A DNA stretch of 64,000 nt from JALZEG01 sp035942255 (GTDB lineage: Bacteria; Actinomycetota; CADDZG01; WHSQ01): NCBI GenBank assembly GCA_035942255.1, contig DASZDG010000103.1:1-64000 (forward strand). The letters run 5' to 3'. Positions 49,850 through 56,669 of the stretch are shown here, piece by piece. The notes under the pieces were generated by a model, which did no database searches, was not told where the DNA came from, and was given only the letters and a program-made list of their open reading frames with translations. Numbering within the stretch: position 1 is the first letter of the stretch; each line of letters begins with the position of its first letter. A program made the position numbers and the translations under genes.

Positions 49850-50572
49850 ATGAGAAGACTCGCCACAGCCCTCGTCCCCGCCCTCCTCACGCTCGGGCTC
49901 GCGGCCCCCACGACCGCTGCCGGCAAGACGTTCGAGCTGCACCTCAAGAGCCATCACCGGCCGGGAGCACCGGTCATCATCGTGCTGCAGAACCTCTCCG
50001 ACGAGGCACAGCGATTCGGAAGCCCCTGGACGATCACCCGCGCCAAGAGCGACGAGGTCGTGGCGCAGTTCCACTGGTCGCGGGCCGAGCAGCGACTTGC
50101 TCCCGGTGAGACCGCCATATGGGAGTGGGACCAGCGTGAGGGGCCGCACAACACCGAGCCGGCTCCGCCCGAGGAAGGCGCGCTCGCGGGCCCCGGCGGC
50201 TACGCCGTCGCGATCGAGACGCCGGAGCGAACGATCACGCGGCGTTTCCAGATCGGACGTTTCTTCACGCTCGGGTTCGAGGGCCGCGACGCCTCGTTCG
50301 TCGTGTTCGTCAACGAGCGCAAGCCGATAAAGCTGATGAGGGCCGAGGCCAACGCGGAAGACAAGACGCTGATCGTCTCTGGAAAGATCAGGGGCGAGCG
50401 CCGCTACAACCGCGACTGGTCCTACTCGATGGGCCCGGGATCGATCGTCCTCGGCGAGGTCTTCATCGAGGTCTGTGACGGGAGCCCGCGCTACGTCGAG
50501 CGCCACAAGAAGGACTGGCTCGGCAAGCGATGGTGCCCGTGGTCGTCGTACGTGGCGGCGGCCGGGCGCTGA
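49850..50572 (+). CDS. Secreted protein with BsuPI-like N-terminal domain
   Basis: A 240-residue exported protein with signal peptide MRRLATALVPALLTLGLAAP cut near TTAAG. The first domain (about 25-125) resembles the BsuPI proteinase-inhibitor fold: VIIVLQNLSDEAQRFGSP, VVAQFHWSRAEQRLAPGETA. A second domain ends with two Cys (EVCDGSPRYVERH; GKRWCPWSSYV) that could form a disulfide. Function is unknown, and the placement between nrdJ and nrdR gives no clue. The ATG is weakly served by upstream purines. Confidence 0.65.
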   Translation: MRRLATALVPALLTLGLAAPTTAAGKTFELHLKSHHRPGAPVIIVLQNLSDEAQRFGSPWTITRAKSDEVVAQFHWSRAEQRLAPGETAIWEWDQREGPHNTEPAPPEEGALAGPGGYAVAIETPERTITRRFQIGRFFTLGFEGRDASFVVFVNERKPIKLMRAEANAEDKTLIVSGKIRGERRYNRDWSYSMGPGSIVLGEVFIEVCDGSPRYVERHKKDWLGKRWCPWSSYVAAAGR

Positions 50573-50573
50573 C

Positions 50574-51044
50574 GTGCGCTGCCCCTATTGCGCCGTCGAG
50601 GAGGACAAGGTAGTCGACTCCCGCGTCGCGGAGGAGGGGCGTGTGATCCGCCGCCGGCGCGAGTGCCTCGGGTGCGGCCGCCGGTACACGACGTTCGAGC
50701 GCGCGGAGGAGGTGCCGCTGCTCGTGGTCAAACGCAACGGCGGCGAGGAGCCTTTCGATCGGGCGAAGGTCGTCGAAGGGATCAGACGGGCGTGCAAGAA
50801 CCGTCCGGTCACGGGGGCCGAGATCGATGAGCTCGTCGACGACGTCGAGGAGTCGATGAAGGCGAGCGGCGAGCGTCCGGTGCCTACCTCGGTCATCGGC
50901 CGCGAGGTCCTCGAGCGGCTGCGCAACCTCGACGAGGTCGCTTACCTACGCTTCGCCTCGGTCTACAAGGACTTCCAGGAGCTCACGGACTTCGAGCGCG
51001 AGCTCGGCCGGCTGTTGAAGAAGTCGCCCCCGAAGACGCCGTGA
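50574..51044 (+). CDS. nrdR: Transcriptional repressor NrdR
   Basis: ATP/dATP-sensing repressor of ribonucleotide reductase genes. The N-terminal zinc ribbon (RCPYC near residue 2, and RECLGCGRRYTTFERAEEVP near 28) is followed by an ATP-cone (LLVVKRNGGEEPFDRAKVVE; YLRFASVYKDFQELTDF). GTG 50574; 156 residues. It probably binds the box pair before nrdJ. Overlap with dut by GTGA places two dNTP-balance genes together. Confidence 0.96.
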   Translation: MRCPYCAVEEDKVVDSRVAEEGRVIRRRRECLGCGRRYTTFERAEEVPLLVVKRNGGEEPFDRAKVVEGIRRACKNRPVTGAEIDELVDDVEESMKASGERPVPTSVIGREVLERLRNLDEVAYLRFASVYKDFQELTDFERELGRLLKKSPPKTP

Positions 51045-51472
51045 AGGTCCGCGTCCGCCGGCTGGACCCCGGCCTGCCCCTGCCCGCGTACGCAAGGCCC
51101 GGAGACGCGGGGTTGGACCTCTACGCGGCCGAGTCGTGTGTCTTGAAGCCCGGCGACCGGGCGGCGGTGGCGACGGGCCTCGCCGTCGAGATCCCGCGCG
51201 GCTACGCCGGCTTCGTCCACGCGCGCTCGGGGCGAGCTCTGCGGGAGGGCCTCGCGCTCGTCAACGCGCCGGGTCTGATCGACGCCGGGTACCGCGGCGA
51301 GATCAAGGTCGTAGTCGCGAACCTCGATCCCGCGATGCCGATCCACGTCGAGCGCGGCGACAAGATCGCTCAGCTGGTGGTCCAGCCGGTCGTCGAGGCC
51401 GAGCTCGAGGAGGTCGACGCCCTCGAGGTGAGCGAGCGCGGCGCGGGGGGCTTCGGGAGCACGGGCCGCTAG
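51041..51472 (+). CDS. dut: dUTP diphosphatase
   Basis: Trimeric dUTPase that removes dUTP and supplies dUMP. The motifs are in order: GDAGLDL (residues 22-28), ARSGRALREG (near 62), NAPGLIDAGYRGEIKVVVAN (near 77), GDKIAQLVVQPV (near 108) and the C-terminal lid RGAGGFGSTGR. At 143 residues it is typical. Its GTG overlaps nrdR. It is convergent with the gas vesicle cluster, leaving only 3 bp between stops. Confidence 0.95.
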   Translation: MKVRVRRLDPGLPLPAYARPGDAGLDLYAAESCVLKPGDRAAVATGLAVEIPRGYAGFVHARSGRALREGLALVNAPGLIDAGYRGEIKVVVANLDPAMPIHVERGDKIAQLVVQPVVEAELEEVDALEVSERGAGGFGSTGR

Positions 51473-51475
51473 GGA

Positions 51476-51844
51476 CTAACGGGAGAGGGCGCGGGCGAGC
51501 TCCTCCTTCGACATCCCCGAGCGCCCCGACACGCCCGCCTTCTTCGCCAGCTCGTAGAGCTCGGCCCTCGTCTTCCCGTCGACGTTCCCGGCGTAGCCGT
51601 TGCCGCCGTCCTCGGTCCGTAGCGCGCCGGCGAACCCTCGGAGCGCGCTCTCTGCGGTGGTGCGGACCTTCTTCGTCGACAACGCGGCCGCCGCGAGCGC
51701 GACCGCACCGGCGACCACCGGCTTGCCGCGTGGTGCGTGGGATTGCGGCGTGGGCACTACGTCCGCGTCGCGAGCCGTCGCGAGCCACCTCATTGCCGTC
51801 GTCGACGCGAATCCTCCGGCGCGACGTGCGATCTTCTTGATCAC
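51476..51844 (-). CDS. SAP/Rho-N-like domain protein at the end of the gas vesicle cluster
   Basis: A 122-residue protein. The first 70 residues contain a modest hydrophobic segment (PVVAGAVALAAAALS) between basic patches; the last 35 form a helix-extension-helix like the SAP or Rho N-terminal motif (TRAELYELAKKAGVSGRSGM, then SKEELARALSR). It begins at GTG behind GGGAGG, 19 bp after gvpK, and is probably the last gene of the operon. Similar small domains occur in actinobacterial gas vesicle loci (recollection); its role in vesicle formation is unknown. Confidence 0.65.
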   Translation of the reverse strand: MIKKIARRAGGFASTTAMRWLATARDADVVPTPQSHAPRGKPVVAGAVALAAAALSTKKVRTTAESALRGFAGALRTEDGGNGYAGNVDGKTRAELYELAKKAGVSGRSGMSKEELARALSR

Positions 51845-51863
51845 GTGATCCTCCCTTCCTCCG

Positions 51864-52202
51864 TCACAACAGCCGTCCGAGGGGGCCGAGGTCGAGATTG
51901 AGATCCTCGGCCTCCAGCCCGAAGTGCTCGCGCAGCTCGGCCATCCGCTGCTCGAGCTTCATGAACGTGTCGCCCATCGCCTCCACCTGCTCGTCGGAGA
52001 CGGTGCCGGCCTCCATCCGCCGGATCGCCTGTCGCTCCATCAGCTGGCGGAGGAGCTCGACGATCGTCAGCACGAGCTGCGCGAGCCCGCGCTCCGCGCC
52101 GTCGCGCGCCACGTCGATGCGCGCGCTCGGCGGCGCGAGCTCGTGCGAGATCCGTCCGAGGTCGTCGATCGGCTCGGCGAGGGCTGCGAGCGCGTCGTTC
52201 AT
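51864..52202 (-). CDS. gvpK: Gas vesicle protein GvpK
   Basis: GvpK is required for gas vesicle assembly; its exact task is unclear. The 112-residue protein has the family pattern: RGLAQLVLTIVELLRQLMER, QAIRRMEAGTVSDEQVEAMG, and LEQRMAELREHFGLEAEDLN. Its ATG overlaps the gvpS stop by 4 nt. It stands at the end of the core cluster, as in Streptomyces (gvpO-A-F-G-J-L-S-K). Confidence 0.92.
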   Translation of the reverse strand: MNDALAALAEPIDDLGRISHELAPPSARIDVARDGAERGLAQLVLTIVELLRQLMERQAIRRMEAGTVSDEQVEAMGDTFMKLEQRMAELREHFGLEAEDLNLDLGPLGRLL

Positions 52203-52402
52203 CGCCCGGCCCCCGAGACCGTGTCGACGGAGGCGAGCAGGAGGTTGAGGTCGAGCTTGACGAGGTCGACGTCCGCGACGCTCAGCACCACCTGACCGCG
52301 CACCACCGCGCCTTTGTCGAGTATCCGGTCGACGAGGTCCAGCAGCGTGACCTGCCGCTGGAGGTCAGCCGCCGTGGCGTCAGGAACGAGGCCCGGTGAC
52401 AT
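52199..52402 (-). CDS. gvpS: Gas vesicle protein GvpS (GvpA/J-like)
   Basis: A 67-residue member of the GvpA/GvpJ/GvpS fold: VTLLDLVDRILDKGAVVRGQ and VVLSVADVDLVKLDLNLLLA match the alpha-beta-beta-alpha core. It lacks the C-terminal tail of GvpA, fitting the minor protein GvpS. I place its start at ATG 52402, within the last codons of gvpL (23-nt overlap). In this family minor GvpA homologues are thought to nucleate or cap the vesicle shell. Confidence 0.85.
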   Translation of the reverse strand: MSPGLVPDATAADLQRQVTLLDLVDRILDKGAVVRGQVVLSVADVDLVKLDLNLLLASVDTVSGAGR

Positions 52403-53123
52403 CCGCGCTCGTGAAGTTGTAGGGGGGCCACGGCCCGGTGACCTCGAACGTGCACTCCCCGTGCACGCGCTGGAGCGCGTCGACACGCTGCATGAAGGTG
52501 TCCCGCGCGCGGTGCGCCACCAGGTAGGCCGCGTTGACCGCGGCGGGCGTCCGGGAGGTCACGAGCACGGCCTCGTCCGCGACTCCCGACAGGGCCGCGT
52601 GCACCGAGCGGGCCAGCTCCGCCGCGGCCTCGGCCGCGCCTGCGCGCGCGTCGAGGCGACCCTTCTTCTGCAGGAGGTAGTCACGGCCGGAGCGCGGGGC
52701 AACGGCGGCCTCTTCCAGATCCCGGGGCTCCGGCGCGTGGACCTTCAGCCCCCACTCCGAACGGCCGGTGACGCGCTCGAGGCATCGTTCGAACTCGGTC
52801 TCGTTCGCCGCGAGCATGCCGCGGAGGGCGCTCTCGCTCGAGAAGATGGCACCGAACCGCATCGGGACGACCGCCGTCCGGGCGAGGGTCCCTTCGAGGA
52901 CCGCGTGGTGCGCGCGCACCTTCGACTCGAGCCACTCCGGCGCCGCCGCGTTGCGCTCGAGCGCGTCGCCCTCGAACTCGTCGACGTCGACCTCGCTGAC
53001 TATTGCCGCCAGCGCGCCGTGCTCGACCACTCCCGGGGACCGCTCGGGGTCGATCGCCGGGCCCGACGGGGGAGCGGGCAGGCCGCGCGCGGCGACGCCG
53101 TAGACGTAGAGCCCGGACGTCAC
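52380..53123 (-). CDS. gvpL: Gas vesicle protein GvpL (GvpF/L family)
   Basis: One of two GvpF/L proteins here, 247 residues. It opens GLYVYGVAARGLPAP, with ARTAVVPMRFGAIFSSESAL near residue 90, GRDYLLQKKGRLDAR near 155, and the conserved C-terminal RVHGECTFEVTGPWPPYNF. GvpF/L proteins are accessory assembly factors with ferredoxin-like domains. GTG 53123, behind GAGGAGG, overlaps the gvpJ stop. Assignment as L rather than F rests on gene order and the GPWPPYNF ending. Confidence 0.88.
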   Translation of the reverse strand: MTSGLYVYGVAARGLPAPPSGPAIDPERSPGVVEHGALAAIVSEVDVDEFEGDALERNAAAPEWLESKVRAHHAVLEGTLARTAVVPMRFGAIFSSESALRGMLAANETEFERCLERVTGRSEWGLKVHAPEPRDLEEAAVAPRSGRDYLLQKKGRLDARAGAAEAAAELARSVHAALSGVADEAVLVTSRTPAAVNAAYLVAHRARDTFMQRVDALQRVHGECTFEVTGPWPPYNFTSADVTGPRS

Positions 53124-53464
53124 TGTCCGTCCTCCTCTGACGGGAGCAGCTTCGTCAGCGCGGTTTCGATCCTTTCGAGTCGCGCCTCCACGTCGGACGC
53201 CGGCCCGTCGGGCAGAGACTCGCGGGCGTTGCCGGACAGGAACGGGTCGTTCTCCCACCAGTCGATGCCCATCTTCTTGGCGGTGTCGGCGGACGCGATC
53301 AGTAGGCGCAGCTTGATCGTCAAGAGCTCGATGTCGAGGAGGTTGATCGCTATGTCGCCCGCGACCACGATGCCCTTGTCGAGCACTCGCTCGAGGATGT
53401 CGGCGAGGTCGCCACCTCCCCCCGAGACGGGTGGTGCAGCGCGTGAGTAGCGTTCGGTCTGCAT
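53120..53464 (-). CDS. gvpJ: Gas vesicle protein GvpJ
   Basis: A 114-residue GvpA-like minor shell or nucleation protein. The core DLADILERVLDKGIVVAGDI and NLLDIELLTIKLRLLIASAD is followed by the GvpJ-type KKMGIDWWENDPFLS extension and a coiled-coil tail (VEARLERIETALTKLL). The WWE extension separates it from GvpA and GvpS. ATG 53464; 2 bp from gvpO and overlapping gvpL by GTGA. Confidence 0.9.
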   Translation of the reverse strand: MQTERYSRAAPPVSGGGGDLADILERVLDKGIVVAGDIAINLLDIELLTIKLRLLIASADTAKKMGIDWWENDPFLSGNARESLPDGPASDVEARLERIETALTKLLPSEEDGQ

Positions 53465-53466
53465 CC

Positions 53467-53763
53467 TTACTCCTTGTCCACCTGGTTCCGGGTGTACCGG
53501 CGGGTGCGCTCCATGTCGAGGAGCGATCCCTCGCCGTCGAGGCGGATCTCGTACGTCGCGAGGAGGTCGGTCGAGGACGGCACCCTGGTCAGCTCGACGA
53601 CGTCGACACCGACCTCCCAGCCCCCTCCGTCGGTGCGGTTGAGCCGGGAGATCCCCTCCGGCTGCCGGCCCGTCAGCTCCACGACCACCTCGCGGGCGCT
53701 CCAGATCGCGGCTGCGGCCGAGAGCGCGTTCCCCGGCGAGCCGTTCGACGCCCCCTCGCTCAC
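53467..53763 (-). CDS. gvpO: Gas vesicle protein GvpO
   Basis: A 98-residue GvpO, an accessory protein essential in haloarchaea. The family core is visible: ALSAAAAIWSAREVVVELTG, GGGWEVGVDVVELTRVPSST, DLLATYEIRLDGEG, ending RTRRYTRNQVD. In Streptomyces gvpO is the first gene; here it sits between gvpG and gvpJ. GTG 53763 overlaps the gvpG stop. A longer in-frame extension upstream lies within gvpG and is rejected. Confidence 0.88.
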   Translation of the reverse strand: MSEGASNGSPGNALSAAAAIWSAREVVVELTGRQPEGISRLNRTDGGGWEVGVDVVELTRVPSSTDLLATYEIRLDGEGSLLDMERTRRYTRNQVDKE

Positions 53764-53996
53764 GTGAGACCTCCCGGAGCCCTCAAGCGCTGGAACACGG
53801 CCTCTTCGATCCGCTCGAGCTCCTCCGACGCGATCTCCCCGCGGCGGCACGCCTCTTCCGCCTCGTGGAGGCGCGCCCTCAGGGCGCGCGGGGCGTCGAG
53901 CTCGTTCGCTGCCATGTCCTCGAGCAACCGCGCCAGCCAGACCATGCCCTGCAGCGGCAGGAGCGGGAGCAGGAGGACGTTGGCGACCACGCCCAT
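53760..53996 (-). CDS. gvpG: Gas vesicle protein GvpG
   Basis: A 78-residue GvpG: NVLLLPLLPLQGMVWLARLL at the N-terminus, then a helical, charged half (RARLHEAEEACRRGEIASEE; ERIEEAVFQRL). The short hydrophobic-then-coiled layout is diagnostic. The ATG shares one base with the gvpF stop (TGATG); an in-frame GTG one codon earlier is possible. It is an assembly accessory that partners with GvpF/L. Confidence 0.88.
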   Translation of the reverse strand: MGVVANVLLLPLLPLQGMVWLARLLEDMAANELDAPRALRARLHEAEEACRRGEIASEELERIEEAVFQRLRAPGGLT

Positions 53997-54736
53997 CACG
54001 ATGTCACCAGCGCGCCGGCGTCGACGAAGCTGTACGGAGGAAGGGAGCCCACCGCGCGCAGCGCCGCCCGGTCCGACAGCGCCTCTGCGGCGCGGGCGGC
54101 CGCGGTGTCGAACTCCGGCAGGTCCGTCCGCGCCACCAGGAAGGCCGCGTCGACCAGCCCGTACTCGCCCGCCGCATCTCCCACGGCGACGTCCTGCGCG
54201 TGCGGCGACAGCGCGTCCACGATCGCGCGCGCGTCGGAGTACCGCTGCCGGTCGAGCGCCTGCGCGAAGCGGTGGCCGAGGTCGATCATGCCGTCGACGT
54301 CGCCGCGGTCGCGCGCCCGCCGTTGCAGGCGCGCGATCGCGGGATCCGACGCGGCGACCGCGCGCGCCACGGCCTCTTCGTCGTACTCGCCCTTCACCTG
54401 GACCTCGACGAGCCCATGGGTTCGCCGGAGCATCCGGACGAGCTCGTCGTGGTTCGGGCGGAGGAAGCCGGCGGACAGCTCTTCCACGGAGGTGAACAGG
54501 GTGCCGAACCCCACCGGCAGCACGTCGTGCGCGCCCACGATCTCCTGCAACACGTCGGAGTGAGCCATGAGGTCTGCTCGTCCCGCGACGAAGTCCGCCG
54601 GGACGGCCGCCGTGACGGCCGCGACCTCCCCTTCGGCGAGGAGGGTCGTGTCCGCACCGGCCACGCCGCGGCAACGGACGGCCCGTGGCATGTCGGACGT
54701 CGAGACGATCCCGTAGAGGTAGAGGGCCGTCGTCAC
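53996..54736 (-). CDS. gvpF: Gas vesicle protein GvpF (GvpF/L family)
   Basis: The second GvpF/L protein, 246 residues: ALYLYGIVSTSDMPRA at the start, AHDVLPVGFGTLFTSVEELS near residue 75, VEVQVKGEYDEEAVARAV near 110, and the C-terminal GSLPPYSFVDAGALV. It directly follows gvpA in transcription order, the position of gvpF in Streptomyces, where GvpF contacts GvpA during assembly. GTG 54736 overlaps the gvpA stop as GTGA. Confidence 0.88.
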   Translation of the reverse strand: MTTALYLYGIVSTSDMPRAVRCRGVAGADTTLLAEGEVAAVTAAVPADFVAGRADLMAHSDVLQEIVGAHDVLPVGFGTLFTSVEELSAGFLRPNHDELVRMLRRTHGLVEVQVKGEYDEEAVARAVAASDPAIARLQRRARDRGDVDGMIDLGHRFAQALDRQRYSDARAIVDALSPHAQDVAVGDAAGEYGLVDAAFLVARTDLPEFDTAAARAAEALSDRAALRAVGSLPPYSFVDAGALVTS

Positions 54737-55125
54737 GACCTGGCCTCCGCGTGCTCCCTGTCGCCGTCGCTGTTCTCGCTGCCCTTGCCTGGGAGCTTGT
54801 CGCGCAGGCCCTCGAGCGCGCCCTTCGTCGCGTGCTTCGCGCTCTTCTCGCCTGCGCCGGAGACGAGGTCGCCGAGCGTCTGCGAGTTGTTGACCTGGAG
54901 GAGGTCGAGCCGGTTCACGGCCTCCGCGAACCTGAGGTAGGTGTCGACGCTGGCTACGACCACCCGGGCGTCGATCGTGAGCAGCTCGATGCCGACGAGG
55001 GAGACGCGCACGAACGCGTCGATCACGAGGCCCTTGTCGAGTAGCACGTCGAGGACGTCGGCGAGCCCGCTCGGCCCCCCGCGACTCAGAGACTGTTGCG
55101 CGGCATACCGTTGCGCCATCGCCAT
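54733..55125 (-). CDS. gvpA: Gas vesicle structural protein GvpA, second copy
   Basis: Major shell protein, 130 residues. The shell domain reads LADVLDVLLDKGLVIDAFVR and RVVVASVDTYLRFAEAVNRL. A stretch of 73 residues, from GGPSGLADV to QTLGDLV, is identical to the first copy at 55441. The C-terminal tail (SGAGEKSAKHATKGALEGLR...) is charged, shorter than and unrelated to that of the other copy. The ATG directly follows the DUF378-like gene and the stop overlaps gvpF. Confidence 0.92.
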   Translation of the reverse strand: MAMAQRYAAQQSLSRGGPSGLADVLDVLLDKGLVIDAFVRVSLVGIELLTIDARVVVASVDTYLRFAEAVNRLDLLQVNNSQTLGDLVSGAGEKSAKHATKGALEGLRDKLPGKGSENSDGDREHAEARS

Positions 55126-55425
55126 CTACTTCACCCCCCGCGCCCCGCGCAGCGACGCCCACAGCGCGCTGACCCCGAGGAACCCGTACGCGGCGCGGCC
55201 GGGCACCGACTTCTTCTTCGCAACGGCCTGCACGAGGTCGAAGTTGAAGAGGCTCACCGAGATCCAGTTGGCGAAACCCAGCAGCAACGCGGCCGCGGTG
55301 AGGGAATCGACCTTGTTCGGCTTCTTCGACGTCGTGAGCTTCTTCGCGGTGCCGGCCGCGCCGCTCTTGACCGCGGCCCCCGCGTCGGCGACGCGGTCCG
55401 TCATTCCTTTCCTGCGTCCGAGCAT
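55126..55425 (-). CDS. DUF378-like small membrane protein between the gvpA copies
   Basis: A 99-residue protein with two predicted membrane helices: LTAAALLLGFANWISVSLFN and AAYGFLGVSALWASL. The pattern G-x2-N-W-x2-V-x-L-F-x-F-D-L-V resembles DUF378 proteins (also two helices, unknown function). The first 45 residues are basic and soluble. I use the second ATG (55425), which has AGGAGG at 6-nt spacing. A membrane protein between two shell genes is unusual; anchoring, nucleation or an unrelated insertion are all possible. Confidence 0.75.
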   Translation of the reverse strand: MLGRRKGMTDRVADAGAAVKSGAAGTAKKLTTSKKPNKVDSLTAAALLLGFANWISVSLFNFDLVQAVAKKKSVPGRAAYGFLGVSALWASLRGARGVK

Positions 55426-55440
55426 CTGCATCCTCCTCGG

Positions 55441-55929
55441 CTAGAAGACCTGACCTCGTTCCTTGATGCGGGTGAGAAGCCCTTTGTCGTCGTCGACGCC
55501 GTCGTCGTTCTCGTGCGGGGGGTTCTCGGGGGCCGCGGGCTCGTCGCGCTGTTGCGCATGACCGTCGCCGGAGGGTTCCTCCTTCGCCGGCTCGGGCTCC
55601 GCGCGGGACGAGAGCGCGCTGGGGGCCGAGTCGCCGTTCTCTTTCTTCGGAGCGCCGACGAGGTCCCCGAGCGTCTGCGAGTTGTTCACCTGCAGGAGGT
55701 CTAGGCGGTTCACGGCCTCCGCGAACCTGAGGTAGGTGTCGACGCTTGCGACGACCACCCGGGCGTCGATCGTGAGCAGCTCGATGCCGACGAGGGAGAC
55801 GCGCACGAAGGCGTCGATCACGAGGCCCTTGTCGAGGAGGACGTCGAGCACGTCGGCGAGCCCGCTCGGCCCCCCGCGGCCCATGCCCTGCTGAGCGAGG
55901 TGGACCTGCTGCCGTTGAGCGAGAGCCAT
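55441..55929 (-). CDS. gvpA: Gas vesicle structural protein GvpA, first copy
   Basis: Promoter-proximal shell protein gene, 162 residues. After a short Gln-rich start it has the 73-residue block identical to the second copy, then a long, very acidic and Pro/Glu-rich tail (AEPEPAKEEPSGDGHAQQRD) ending DDDKGLLTRIKERGQVF. Cyanobacterial GvpA is about 70 residues; tails are known in Actinomycetota, but two copies with the same core and different tails suggest shells of mixed surface. ATG 55929 is preceded by AAGGAGGG, the best ribosome binding site of the cluster. Confidence 0.92.
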   Translation of the reverse strand: MALAQRQQVHLAQQGMGRGGPSGLADVLDVLLDKGLVIDAFVRVSLVGIELLTIDARVVVASVDTYLRFAEAVNRLDLLQVNNSQTLGDLVGAPKKENGDSAPSALSSRAEPEPAKEEPSGDGHAQQRDEPAAPENPPHENDDGVDDDKGLLTRIKERGQVF

Positions 55930-56112
55930 CGGTCCCTCCTTCCGGTCGCGGTCGGATCGTGGGCGTCTGTACCCGGTGCGTAGTCGGACAAACACGGTCA
56001 GCGACAGAAACTTCACGCCCCGTATCTGACCGGTTTCGGTCCGCAGTTAGTGGGTACGCCGCGTGGCAGATCGGATGCGTACGGTGTCCGGCCACCCGAA
56101 GGGAGGACCCAC
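55930..56112. promoter_or_regulatory. Divergent interval between the gvp operon and a 49-residue gene
   Basis: These 183 bp must hold the promoters of the gas vesicle operon (minus) and of the small plus-strand gene. I find no clear -35/-10 pair for a housekeeping sigma, and no obvious WhiG-type promoter. Nothing else is recognised. Confidence 0.35.
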
Positions 56113-56262
56113 ATGGCGAACGACACCCAGCAGCGGGCGATGCAGTTCGTGGACCTGATGCTCGAGCGCGTCGAGATGACGAAGTACCCGAGCAAGGACC
56201 TCCTCGACAGGATCGAGCGGGCGCTGGTGCTCTTCTGGGAGGAGGAGCAGGCGAGGGCCTGA
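56113..56262 (+). CDS. 49-residue protein divergent from the gas vesicle operon
   Basis: A small helical protein: QQRAMQFVDLMLERVEMTKY, then PSKDLLDRIERALVLFWEEE. It begins at ATG 56113 with GAAGGGAGG upstream. Regular heptad-like spacing of hydrophobic residues suggests a helical hairpin that could oligomerise. I do not recognise a family; a longer in-frame start at 56050 lacks a ribosome binding site. Its closeness to gvp may be chance. Confidence 0.65.
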   Translation: MANDTQQRAMQFVDLMLERVEMTKYPSKDLLDRIERALVLFWEEEQARA

Positions 56263-56301
56263 GGCGGCGCGCCCGCTAGCCGGGCGGGAGGTCGATTCCT
56301 C

Positions 56302-56307
56302 TATAAT
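56302..56307 (+). promoter_or_regulatory. TATAAT -10 of the tRNA-Gly gene
   Basis: A consensus -10 hexamer ending 10 nt before the mature 5' end, so the primary transcript would carry only a short 5' extension. No -35 consensus is found. Confidence 0.6.
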
Positions 56308-56317
56308 GGGGCGCGTT

Positions 56318-56389
56318 GCGGGCGTGGCTCAGTGGTAGAGCATCACCTTGCCAAGGTGAGGGTCGCCAGTTCGAATCTGGTCGCCCGCT
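56318..56389 (+). tRNA. tRNA-Gly (anticodon GCC)
   Basis: A complete cloverleaf of 72 nt: acceptor GCGGGCG/CGCCCGC, D-arm GCTC/GAGC, anticodon stem TCACC/GGTGA with loop TTGCCAA (anticodon GCC), and T-arm GCCAG/CTGGT with loop TTCGAAT. The discriminator is T; CCA is not encoded. It reads GGC and GGU codons. No integrase gene adjoins it, although tRNA-Gly genes are frequent integration sites. Confidence 0.97.
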
Positions 56390-56407
56390 CGGTAAAGAAG
56401 CGCAGGT

Positions 56408-56429
56408 CAGGGGCCCTTTCGGGCCCCTG
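56408..56429 (+). terminator. Hairpin downstream of tRNA-Gly
   Basis: CAGGGGCCC-TTTC-GGGCCCCTG is a perfect 9-bp stem 18 nt after the tRNA, followed by CTTCGCGTC rather than a T-run. The next 240 bp, to 56669, hold no convincing gene. They include the short repeat TTTGGGCC twice (56461-56478), which may be a relic of past integration at the tRNA. Confidence 0.65.
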
Positions 56430-56669
56430 CTTCGCGTCAAGCCGAAGCTCGAAAACCCCTTTTGGGCCCGCATTTGGGCCACGGGTGTTCATTTTCCACG
56501 GTCCCAGATAGCCGGGTCGCTCGGCTGCGTTCGCGACGAAAAGTTTCACCGCCGACGCATACGTTCCCGCCGGTCTAGCGCGGGCAACCACCCGCCGAAC
56601 CGCGAGGCGCCCCCGAGGTCGCCGACCGAGACGGAACCCGGGGGACGTATTCCGAAGGAGAGCGCCCCG

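Noticed and set aside
51473..56262. gvpN or gvpC in the gas vesicle cluster
   Set aside because: No AAA ATPase or 33-residue GvpC repeats are encoded; every frame between the called genes was considered.
56276..56482. Open frames across tRNA-Gly (for example one reading GRPDSNWRPSPW)
   Set aside because: A common artefact of translating tRNA genes; the cloverleaf is complete.
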